This document shows, in pieces, positions 1-6,249 of a stretch of 10,501 nt of DNA. A program made the translations under genes and the position numbers. Numbering within the stretch: the stretch's first letter is position 1; each line of letters starts with the position of its first letter. Origin of the DNA: Isohypsibius dastychi (taxonomy: Eukaryota; Tardigrada; Eutardigrada; Parachela; Isohypsibiidae). The stretch covers positions 1-10,501 of the forward strand of contig JAQIWT010001517.1 in the NCBI GenBank assembly GCA_034696485.1, in the 5' to 3' direction. The notes beneath the pieces are model-generated. The model saw only the letters and a program-made list of their open reading frames with translations, had not been told where the DNA came from and did not search any database.

Positions 1-368
1 GCAAGCACCAGCTCTGTCCAGTTCATAGCGAATATGATTGCAGTGGCCGTGTAATTCAGAGCAACGCAGAATGTCCTGGTTTGCTTTTTGCCGTTCTGGA
101 ACTGGTGTGCGGAGATGTATATGTTGATGGGTGTATAAACTCCACAGATGACAAAACCGATGAGTGATAGATAAGCGACCAAGACCCCACAGCCAGCTCG
201 AAGGCGTTTTTTGGAGATGATGACGAAGAAAAGAATCAGACTCAGGAGTGCGCTGCTCATACAGATCCCCAAGCTAAGAAGATTAAAGAAGAGTAGTTCG
301 TTACGATGTTCAAATGACCGCTTGGTTGAATTTGCGCGGTGATCGAAAGAAACATTGTGGGAAGCCAT
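1..368 (-). CDS. Rhodopsin-like G-protein-coupled receptor, N-terminal part (truncated by window edge)
   Basis: The frame reads from an ATG at 368 leftwards for 122 codons without a stop and leaves the window still open, so only the N-terminus is here. The start is the first ATG after an in-frame TGA. What is seen: residues 1-24 are hydrophilic with two N-glycosylation sites (N5-V-S, N13-S-T). Residues 25-51 form a first membrane helix, followed by a basic loop SKKRLRAG at 52-59. Residues 61-85 form a second helix, and 100-122 begin a third, with Cys101 at its start where this family has the extracellular disulfide cysteine. This helix-basic loop-helix-Cys layout is typical of class A receptors that signal through G proteins at the plasma membrane. 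The aspartate usual in helix 2 is absent, so the ligand class cannot be inferred. An olfactory- or peptide-type receptor of an expanded lineage-specific family is possible. Confidence 0.78.
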   Translation of the reverse strand, partial: MASHNVSFDHRANSTKRSFEHRNELLFFNLLSLGICMSSALLSLILFFVIISKKRLRAGCGVLVAYLSLIGFVICGVYTPINIYISAHQFQNGKKQTRTFCVALNYTATAIIFAMNWTELVL

Positions 369-404
369 CGCATACAATTTTGATCTCGTCGAACAGAGAA
401 AACA

Positions 405-419
405 AATAAATATATACTC
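405..419 (-). promoter_or_regulatory. TATA-like box of the receptor gene
   Basis: On the minus strand the sequence GAGTATATATTTATT lies about 40 to 50 bases upstream of the receptor ATG at 368. A start of transcription some 25-30 bases downstream would give a 5' leader of only about 20 bases. The motif and spacing are seen; its function is inferred. Confidence 0.35.
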
Positions 420-622
420 TACTGCCGCGTGTGACCAGCCCGTGCGAAAATATCACTGGGGTGGAGAATTTTACCCGTGGACAAGAAAGGTGGTAGCCTA
501 TCTAACATCAGTCTACTTTTACTGATTGCGCAATATTTCTGCACGGTCTGGTCGCGGCACAGTCGTGGCAGTCGCTCATCTATATAATTAATTTGCCATT
601 CCGGACGACTTCCCCCCATGTT

Positions 623-905
623 CTGATTGGTCCGTTCGCTCTCGCCTGGCCAGCTTGCTTTCCGTAGCCAATCTACGTAGTACGTACGCTACGTCGACCA
701 GCATACTGCGCATTGTTTGCGTTTCGTGCACGTCGTTCTTCCACTATCGTGCAATCCAGAAGGTACTGCGGTCCCACATTTTCGGGGGCGGTCCGATGAT
801 GTTATTTCAAAATCTGAATGGACCAATGGCATTTCGTTTTCAATTCAAACAAAGAAACGGTAAGAATGCTGATTGGCCAAGCGAAAGCTCAATTTTCATT
901 GGTTC
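623..905. promoter_or_regulatory. CCAAT-box-rich upstream region
   Basis: Five CCAAT pentamers occur within about 280 bases: on the minus strand at 626-630, 872-876 and 898-902, on the plus strand at 668-672 and 823-827. Three sit in fuller contexts (ACCAATCAG, GGCCAATCAG, AACCAATGA) that resemble NF-Y sites. The one at 668-672 is flanked by the inverted pair CGTAG/CTACG (663-677) and followed by palindrome-rich TACGTA steps. The rest of 369-1021 contains no supported gene. The cluster may be distal promoter of the receptor at 368, but could also serve an unannotated plus-strand transcript. Confidence 0.3.
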
Positions 906-1023
906 ACGAAGTGATCAATCAAATAGAACTAGACGTCATACGACTTCCCACTTAAGACCTCGAACCGCAGTACTTTTTGGATTGCACGATACATTCTCTC
1001 TCTTTCACAGGACAACTTGAATA

Positions 1024-1088
1024 CTTGGGAGGACGCGATTTAGCGGGTTTCAAAAGTGGAGGTTGGAGGTGTAGGTTATTTTTGTCTT
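1024..1088 (+). repeat. Left terminal inverted repeat of the 522-bp element
   Basis: This 65-base arm pairs with 1481-1545. It is followed by a degenerate inverted echo of itself (about 1091-1132: AACCTACAC then CAAGTGCGATTT), so the left end alone can fold into an imperfect hairpin. Confidence 0.75.
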
Positions 1089-1480
1089 AAATCAACCTAC
1101 ACGCTTCAAGCCACCTTTCAAGTGCGATTTGTCGGAATTTTGGATTTATGTTTTCGCTTTTGCGCTGACTTAATTTCCCCGAAATTTCATCCTTGAAATA
1201 TCACTGATCCCATTTTGCAGCACAATTCTTTTGGGAAACGCAAATTATCAGCTAACTTTGGAATGTCCTGGTTTTTGAAACGGAATTTCAGCAGGCAATC
1301 GCGAGCAGTGATATCATGAAGGTGGAACTGACGTCTTCCTTGGTACTCTTTTGAACGATTTTGCGATAGAAAAACAAAATGGATATCATCAATAAATCCA
1401 GATGACAAAGCATCTCCAAGCCAATTGATCGCGAAACAGAAAACAAATCTAAACCCGCCTGCAAATCGCGTCCTCTGGTG

Positions 1481-1545
1481 AAGACAAAAATAACCTACAC
1501 CTCCAACCTCCACTTTTAAAACCCGCTAAATCGCGTCCTCCCAAC
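1481..1545 (-). repeat. Right terminal inverted repeat of the 522-bp element
   Basis: Inverted copy of 1024-1088. Just inside it, 1451-1475 repeats the outer end in direct orientation (AAACCCGCC..AAATCGCGTCCTC against AAACCCGCTAAATCGCGTCCTC at 1519-1540). This gives a subterminal repeat such as transposases often bind. Confidence 0.75.
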
Positions 1546-1556
1546 TATCAAAAAAC

Positions 1557-1597
1557 CAAAGCGGTTCTATATAAGGGTTTTATATAGAACCGCTTTG
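1557..1597. repeat. Perfect 18-bp hairpin
   Basis: CAAAGCGGTTCTATATAA (1557-1574) is followed by a five-base loop GGGTT and by its exact reverse complement (1580-1597). It begins 11 bases outside the TA-flanked element and is not part of its ends. It could be a miniature palindromic element or a stem of an RNA. It is not a bacterial-type terminator given the eukaryotic context. Confidence 0.8.
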
Positions 1598-3038
1598 ATT
1601 AAACTTAGTGATGTTCCGGCAAATTATCGCGATCGTTCTAAAATTCGATTTTGAACGCTTTGGTCTGTTTTGCTGATAAGGGACCTCCTCATTATTTAGC
1701 CATGAGAAATAGGGATATCTGAAGGAACACTCGATGGGCGCCTGTAGTTTCAAACTCATACTTAAAAACTTACTTCAAAATTATATTGACACAAATACAG
1801 TACTAGAACTTTCTCTTAAAGTATCAGGCACCCTGAAATCGCTGACTTTTCGAAAACAGTTCCCCCGCGTAGCGGGGCGGCGCTGCTAGTCTAGAACGAA
1901 ATTGCTCTGTAATCAGGATCAACTATATAATAATTTGTTTAAAAACGTCCTCAGGAAGCGCCTTTATTTACCTGTAATTACTGTTTTGAATCCACCTCAT
2001 CGCGGTTATTTCGTTAATGCTTGGCCACCAACCAAAACATGGATGTTCAGAGAGTCATGTTGACTGAGAACAAGACTTTACTACTGTATTACGTAGGAAG
2101 ATTAATATTCGTACGCCACGATGCCATCGTGAATACTGGTATTTCAGGGACACTTACGCATTTCGCGCTACCAGCTGCTGGTAGTCAGAGTTTTACAAAC
2201 AAGTAGTCATCTAGAGGAGTATCCTTCCGTGTTGTGCGTCGTCCTCATTTCAAAAATAAATCCAGAAAGGGTTTCAAGAAACTGATCTCGCGTTGTTGAC
2301 GAAATCACTACGCATGCTCATGCAGATTGACTATAATTCCTGGCTTGACAATAACTGCGTCGCTTATTTTTCTGTGAAAGGGCTTGAGCAAACCTTAATC
2401 AGACTTGACCAGCATAGCATATCAACAAAATGCGGATTTCGCCAGTTGTCATTTTGAAGCACATTCTACTTACTTCTAGAAATACTACAGACTCTCTACT
2501 ACTCTGTATCTTGAATGAAAACAGGGTTATCACTAAGCTGTCGCCATATCGTTTCTGCAGTAGCATTAATTCTGAAAAGATTTGACAAAATTTCGTCTTT
2601 AAAGACAATAGTAAATGAATACAAGACCGAAATTTCATCTGTTTACCAACCAGACCCCACAGTCTTGATTGACTGAATCAGAACTCTCTACCTCCAACTA
2701 TTCAGCAGTGGCCAAGCTTTTTGGAATAAACGATTCGCAAATAACCAAAGCACTGTGAAAGACCATATAAACAGAAAATGTCACGACCACGAAATCTTAA
2801 ACTAAAAAACTTTTTGCTTGGCCTGAGAAAAATCGAAGTATACCAGCTCCACTGACAGTGAAAGTGCTTAACTGCGAAATCAAGCGGTAAATAATCCTTT
2901 GCTACGAAAACGCTCACTACGAGCACTTGTGCACTAAAACTTATGGCACCCCCACGGCCTCATGCCGCCTCTCACTTTCGTTTACACTCTTTGTTGGTTT
3001 CCAGAGACAAAGGTTTCAGATCATGAACCTACACCTGA
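1598..3038. other. Gene-poor intergenic region
   Basis: About 1.4 kb with no frame that I can support as a gene on either strand. Open frames at 2021-2206, 2399-2638 and 2702-2926 are short, lack recognisable domains and have no convincing splice or promoter context. Local structures are the GC-rich hairpin at 1863-1877 and an 8-bp palindrome CTACCAGC-T-GCTGGTAG at 2168-2184. The right end will contain the 3' flank of the cysteine-rich gene. Confidence 0.5.
1863..1877. repeat. Short GC-rich hairpin
   Basis: CCCCGC, loop GTA, GCGGGG form a perfect 6-bp stem, directly followed by the GC-rich string GGCGCTGCTAG. In an otherwise AT-leaning stretch this patch stands out and may be a transposon or SINE remnant. 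No ends or duplications could be found to prove it. Confidence 0.5.
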
Positions 3039-3044
3039 TTTAAT
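3039..3044 (-). terminator. Candidate poly(A) signal ATTAAA of the cysteine-rich gene
   Basis: On the minus strand ATTAAA lies 7 bases past the TGA stop at 3054-3052. ATTAAA is the commonest variant of the animal polyadenylation signal. A signal this close to the stop would give a very short 3' UTR, which is usual in compact genomes. The assignment is inferred from position only. Confidence 0.35.
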
Positions 3045-3051
3045 GAATGAT

Positions 3052-3594
3052 TCAATTAGAATGAATGACTAGCAAATGATTCACCGATTTAAAAAAAAGC
3101 GTATCAACCGCTTGATTCTTTTTGCACTGGACATCACCATCACCACACTGCATGTTCCATGTACAATCGCGGTCCCCTTCACAAGTAGTAAATTTTCCCG
3201 GGCCTTTGGGTATTTCTTCGGTTTGAGTGTAGCACCATTCGTCTCCCTCTACAGAACTATCTTTCAGGAACGACCAACAATGGCCTCGAAAGCAGCCGCA
3301 CTTGTCGCCATCTTTGAACGCGGGGCATCGGAACGGATCAGCGGTTGGTTGGGACTTATCTTCGCCAATATAGGTGTTGTTGTTTCCACACTGCATAACC
3401 CAGCTGCAGTCTTTGTCGTCCGTGCAAACTGCCCTGCTCTCATTCCCCTTTGCGAAGCATTCGACTTGAGTGTAACACCATGGTCCGCCACCTGTGCTAC
3501 CTTTTGCCGTGTATGCCCAGCACCATCCTTTATAGCAGCTGCATTGTTTACCGTCTTCAAAGGCAGGACATCTTCGGGTCGGCCGTGGAGACAG
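3052..3594 (-). CDS. Secreted-type cysteine-rich protein with two 8-Cys modules (main exon)
   Basis: The exon encodes 180 residues to a TGA at 3052-3054. The protein is two tandem modules, residues about 9-70 and 90-151. Both keep the pattern C-x8-C-x-C-x4-C-x14-C-x16-C-x5-C-x5-C without a single length change, and share CPAF-x-DG, C-x-C-[YF]-[KR]-G-x-CW, WCYTQ and D-x-DC-x-W-x-MQCG. Module 1 has one extra cysteine (Cys46) and the tail after module 2 has one (Cys157), which might pair. Two N-glycosylation sites (N51, N72) fit an extracellular protein. The exon begins after a good acceptor (TTTTGCTTTTCGCAG) at 3595. I do not recognise the family; WCYT recalls kringle or fibronectin-II signatures but the spacing differs. 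It may be a lineage-specific disulfide-rich extracellular, cuticular or defence protein; no function is claimed. The 23-residue tail crosses an 8-T run (3098-3091) and is not module-like, so the true C-terminus may differ. Confidence 0.78.
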   Translation of the reverse strand: MSPRPTRRCPAFEDGKQCSCYKGWCWAYTAKGSTGGGPWCYTQVECFAKGNESRAVCTDDKDCSWVMQCGNNNTYIGEDKSQPTADPFRCPAFKDGDKCGCFRGHCWSFLKDSSVEGDEWCYTQTEEIPKGPGKFTTCEGDRDCTWNMQCGDGDVQCKKNQAVDTLFFKSVNHLLVIHSN

Positions 3595-3645
3595 CTGCGA
3601 AAAGCAAAATGCCATGAAATTCAAAGTGTACGAGTGTTACCTTAC
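3595..3645 (-). other. Predicted 51-base intron
   Basis: On the minus strand the donor reads TTG|GTAAGG and the acceptor TTTTGCTTTTCGCAG|CTG. Both are close to consensus, and the length suits a compact animal genome. A second GT (GGTAAC) lies five bases inside the first donor. Confidence 0.55.
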
Positions 3646-3685
3646 CAATTCAGGCCAGTAAGAAAGTTGCAACGAGGGCTGCCAT
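3646..3685 (-). pseudogene. Signal-peptide-like first exon with in-frame TGA
   Basis: An ATG at 3685 opens a hydrophobic run MAALVATFLLA, just what a signal peptide of the cysteine-rich protein should begin with, but codon 12 is TGA (3652-3650) and the frame reaches the splice donor in phase 1. Exon 2 read in phase 1 would start A-V-S-T-A-D-P, a good signal cleavage site and like the T-A-D-P that precedes module 2, yet that frame is lost before the first cysteine. In contrast, the frame that splices openly into the module frame reads S-E-W-Q-P-S-L-Q-L-S-Y-W-P-E-L, which is no signal peptide. Either the gene carries two lesions (a stop and a small indel near 3575-3580), or the sequence has errors, or the true first exon lies elsewhere. 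No corrected version is proposed. Confidence 0.4.
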
Positions 3686-3918
3686 TCTGAAAACCGTAAG
3701 TTTTGAATATGGTGCGTGGTAAAAGATCTCACAAGTCGACTTTTACAGACACTGATCTGATTGGCTCTAGGGAACCGCTGCGAATTAATGATGATTGAAG
3801 ACTTGCGGATCGGTGAGGCACTGCCAATCAACCCGATTCTGCCAGGAGAATTTTTTCGAACGTGTCTTCTTAAAATGTTAATAAAATTGAAGTGAGAATT
3901 AGGTGAAAGGTGGAATCA

Positions 3919-3932
3919 GGGGGGGGGGGGGG
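3919..3932 (+). repeat. Poly-G tract (14 G)
   Basis: An uninterrupted run of 14 G. Such runs form G-quadruplexes, stall polymerases and are often miscounted in assemblies, so the exact length is uncertain. Confidence 0.85.
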
Positions 3933-4157
3933 AACGGTAAGGAACATGCGCAAATTAACGTATACAATCGGAGTTTATGGTCTTTTGAGCTTCTCTAACG
4001 CGTCGGGTGGACAATCCATATCGCAAAGTTGAGATAAACATTCAGAAAACGCAAAAAGAAAAAGGAAGTGAAGCATAAAGGCTCAGATTAGAAACAGGGA
4101 TATCACTTGGTCCTACCATGTCTTGCTGATGAGTAGGTTTCCCACTGTGACTTCTGA

Positions 4158-4214
4158 CCAATCAGCCTGCGTGTCTTAATGCCCCGCCCCATTGTGACGT
4201 GAAAGGCACACGTG
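4158..4214 (+). promoter_or_regulatory. Promoter-like cluster: CCAAT, GC box, CRE, E-box
   Basis: Within 57 bases lie CCAAT (4158-4162, in ACCAATCAG), a GC box CCCCGCCCC (4182-4190), a CRE-like TGACGTGA (4195-4202) and a canonical E-box CACGTG (4209-4214). Each motif is common alone. Their ordered packing is what one sees in housekeeping-type animal promoters bound by NF-Y, Sp/KLF, CREB/ATF and bHLH factors. The served gene is not evident: candidates are the small frame starting at 4435, a transcript with a non-coding first exon, or the minus-strand gene at 3685. Confidence 0.45.
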
Positions 4215-4434
4215 GCTAGCGGCATCTACAGCTCGACCCTATTTACAGCGCTGACAACGTCGGCTTTGGTTTAGTTACGCGCCTTGCTCCCATTGACTGC
4301 GTCGTACGTATTGTCTTTTTACCACTTTCGAACCGATATTCACTGGCAGAAATTCAATTATCCTGCATCTTCCTGAATGCATATAGGGGCTTCCGGTAGC
4401 GAAATGGCGTAAACAGCCGTGAGAGGTCACCACG

Positions 4435-4533
4435 ATGGACTATTTGGGAATTTCGAAAAGCTCAAACAGAGCCGAACGAAAGTTTCCTTTTGATATACAA
4501 AAAGTTCGAATTATGATATTTAATTATGTCTGA
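4435..4533 (+). CDS. Possible 32-codon small ORF or first exon
   Basis: An ATG in a good initiation context (CACGATGG) opens 32 codons ending in TGA, about 220 bases downstream of the promoter-like cluster. The peptide is basic (MDYLGISKSSNRAERKFPFD at the start) with no recognisable domain and no strong splice donor inside it. It may be chance. Confidence 0.12.
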   Translation: MDYLGISKSSNRAERKFPFDIQKVRIMIFNYV

Positions 4534-4910
4534 AACCAAGTGGTTCGTTGTCATTACTATGATAAACATAATTTCTAACTGGCATAAATGTTGACCGGAT
4601 AACTCGAAAGTTACCAAAAACGCGTTATTTTCAGAGATGAACTCCGTTTAAGCGAATTTCGAGTTGTCAAAGTTCCGAAAAGAGGAGCTGAATCATGATT
4701 TGCGGGGGGAGGGGGTGATCTACTAGATGGTACGAGACTTCTCCCCACGCACGCCAACATTTATGGTACATTTTGCTAACGAGTAACGCAGGCTGAAGTG
4801 TACTATATACTTTCTGGCGGGGTCATACACGCCACATCAAAGATTTTATTTGGTTTTATAATACCAACTTGCATTGATACAGTACAATATGTACCAGGGA
4901 CCAAGTGAAA

Positions 4911-4930
4911 TTCACGCCTTTTGGCGTGAA
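4911..4930. repeat. Perfect 8-bp hairpin outside the foldback element
   Basis: TTCACGCC, loop TTTT, GGCGTGAA. It lies 14 bases before the left end of the transposon at 4945 and has no counterpart on the other side, so it belongs to the host flank or to another insertion. Confidence 0.7.
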
Positions 4931-4944
4931 CCCGTAGGTATATA

Positions 4945-4972
4945 CAGGGGGTCCGGCGGCAAATTTTGTGAG
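4945..4972 (+). repeat. Left terminal inverted repeat of the foldback transposon
   Basis: 28 bases, 27 of which match the reverse complement of 6250-6277. The sequence diverges at once beyond GTGAG, which fixes the inner border. Confidence 0.8.
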
Positions 4973-5203
4973 ATTCGAATGGAAAAATTATTTACAAATT
5001 ACTGAAGCTAACTGGGTCAAAGCCGACTAGCTTGCTGAAATCCCAAGTCAATTGGCATCATTTTGGTATACATCTTCTAAGAACTGGGAAATATTGTGAC
5101 CACTGGTCAGAATCTTCCCGAAGTCACCCATTTTGGGACGTTTTTGGTTCCCAACCCTGCTCGGAACCTTAGATGATACCAGTCTTTATTTTTTCTAGTG
5201 TAT

Positions 5204-5460
5204 CTCGAGTGTAACCGTTTTCTTGAACTCCCCGTTTTCTTGAACCCGGGGTTCACAAACCCCGTTTTTGTGAACCGTTCAGGGTTCACAAACCCCGTTT
5301 TCTTGAACCCAACCGTTTTTCTGAACCGGTTCACAAACCCCGTTTTCTTGAACCCTAAGGTTCACAAACCCTGTTTTCCTGAACCCAACAAAAATGATGT
5401 TTTTTGTGAAAACTTGTTGTCCGAACTTTGCAGAATCTTAGCAGAAGTAAAGTGGGTAGT
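5204..5460 (+). repeat. Left arm of the internal inverted repeat (minisatellite plus unique inner part)
   Basis: The arm starts at CTCGAGTGTAACCG and runs through units such as GGTTCACAAACCCCGTTTTC followed by TTGAACCC. Each unit is bounded by GGTTCA and TGAACC and so is itself weakly palindromic; 5322-5333 is the perfect palindrome TGAACCGGTTCA. From about 5395 to 5460 the arm continues into non-repetitive sequence that still matches the right arm, at roughly 70 percent identity by eye in its inner 44 bases. Confidence 0.8.
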
Positions 5461-5690
5461 TCTGACACCATCACATGGGTAATTTACACGATGTTTTGCG
5501 CTGTAGAATTGGAGTCAGTCGCCTCAAAAATGTAAAAACCGAAGATTCAGACTATGCTTCTTCTCCTAAATAATGCACCCTACTCCGACGTAATTTTCCA
5601 GAAGGAGAGACTGTATTCTGAGATAAGTTATTTTTTCTACTTAACAATTGACAAAAACCTGCAGGTTCGGGTGAAAGTGGAGCCCGTTCT

Positions 5691-6006
5691 ACTAGCCACT
5701 TCATTTCAGCTGAAATTCTGCAGAGTCCATACGGCAAGTTTCCACAAAAAAACACATCTTTTTTATTGGGTTCAGGAAAACGGGGTTTGTGATCAAGAAA
5801 ACGGGGTTTGTGAACCGGTTCAGAAAAACGGTTGGGTTCAAGAAAACGGGGTTTGTGATCAAGAAAACGGGGTTTGTGAACCGGTTCAGAAAAACGGTTG
5901 GGTTTAAGAAAACGAGGTTTGTGAACCCTGAACGGTTCACAAAAACGGGGTTTATGAACCCCTGGTTCAAGAAAACGGGGAGATCAAAAAAACGGTTACA
6001 CTCGAG
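5691..6006 (-). repeat. Right arm of the internal inverted repeat
   Basis: Reverse-complement counterpart of 5204-5460, ending at CTCGAG (6001-6006). It is longer than the left arm because a 66-base block is present twice. Homology stops sharply outside CTCGAG on both sides, so the inverted repeat is a unit separate from the terminal repeats. Confidence 0.8.
5791..5922 (+). repeat. 66-bp tandem duplication within the right arm
   Basis: The block beginning GATCAAGAAAACGGGG at 5791 recurs at 5857, a period of exactly 66 bases, with differences only near the end of the second copy. The left arm has a single counterpart. Because 66 is a multiple of three the reading frames stay open through it, which explains the long repetitive frames here. 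Confidence 0.8.
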
Positions 6007-6249
6007 GTCCGAATTAACTTTTTCAGGATCACATCTCTCTGAAAAATCTATAGCAACAACAGCGGCTGGAAATTATTCCGCCGTCAGTCGAATCGGTTTT
6101 TATTCCGTCAGAGGCTATGGGCTCCAATACGACCAAAGCGGACACACAGCGCAGTAGACGTTTTTGTAGACAATTTACTTGGCTTCAAAATGAGCTAGGT
6201 AGGGACGGTGTGTCTACAATGGCTAGAATGCTAGGAGATATTTAGCAAC

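Larger units (their letters stand above)
1024..1545. mobile_element. Non-autonomous TIR element (MITE-like), 522 bp, TA-flanked
   Basis: Positions 1024-1088 and 1481-1545 are inverted copies of each other over 65 bases with only two mismatches, one of them the outermost base. The dinucleotide TA occurs directly outside both ends (1022-1023 and 1546-1547), as expected for a Tc1/mariner-type target duplication. The ends start CTTGGGAGG / GTTGGGAGG. No transposase frame of credible length lies inside: an open minus-strand frame at 1513-1187 starts in the repeat and reads through it. The element therefore looks like an internally deleted or MITE-type copy that depended on a transposase elsewhere. 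The near identity of the ends suggests it is not very old. Confidence 0.75.
3700..4910. other. Intergenic region between the cysteine-rich gene and the foldback element
   Basis: No supported gene. It contains the 14-G tract (3919-3932), an AATAAA on the plus strand near 3880 without an attached gene, a promoter-like motif cluster (4158-4214), a tiny ATG-initiated frame (4435-4533), and a G-rich stretch of six then five G at 4704-4715. A frame at 3831-3637 on the minus strand overlaps the first exon of the cysteine-rich gene but has no recognisable content. Confidence 0.5.

Noticed and set aside
655-1020. 121-codon plus-strand frame
   Set aside because: It starts at TTG, crosses the CCAAT-rich region and has no recognisable domain; judged chance.
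1187-1513. 108-codon minus-strand frame inside the 522-bp element
   Set aside because: It begins within the terminal repeat at TTG and shows no helix-turn-helix or DDE motif, so it is not a transposase.
2021-2926. Short frames at 2021-2206, 2399-2638 and 2702-2926
   Set aside because: They are 61 to 79 codons with no domain, no promoter or splice support; expected by chance in this base composition.
3076-3690. 204-codon open frame on the plus strand
   Set aside because: It lies antisense to the cysteine-rich exons. The minus strand shows duplicated modules with fixed cysteine spacing and proper splice borders, while the plus frame shows no repeat-conserved motif.
5217-5990. CRISPR-like array
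   Set aside because: Units are contiguous and bounded by inverted halves, there are no unique equal-length spacers, and the context is eukaryotic with transposon ends.
5107-6157. Several repetitive frames (K-K-T-G-F-V-N and N-P-V-F-L-N type) on both strands
   Set aside because: They arise from a minisatellite whose period is a multiple of three and are equally open on both strands, so they are by-products of the repeat, not evidence for a protein.
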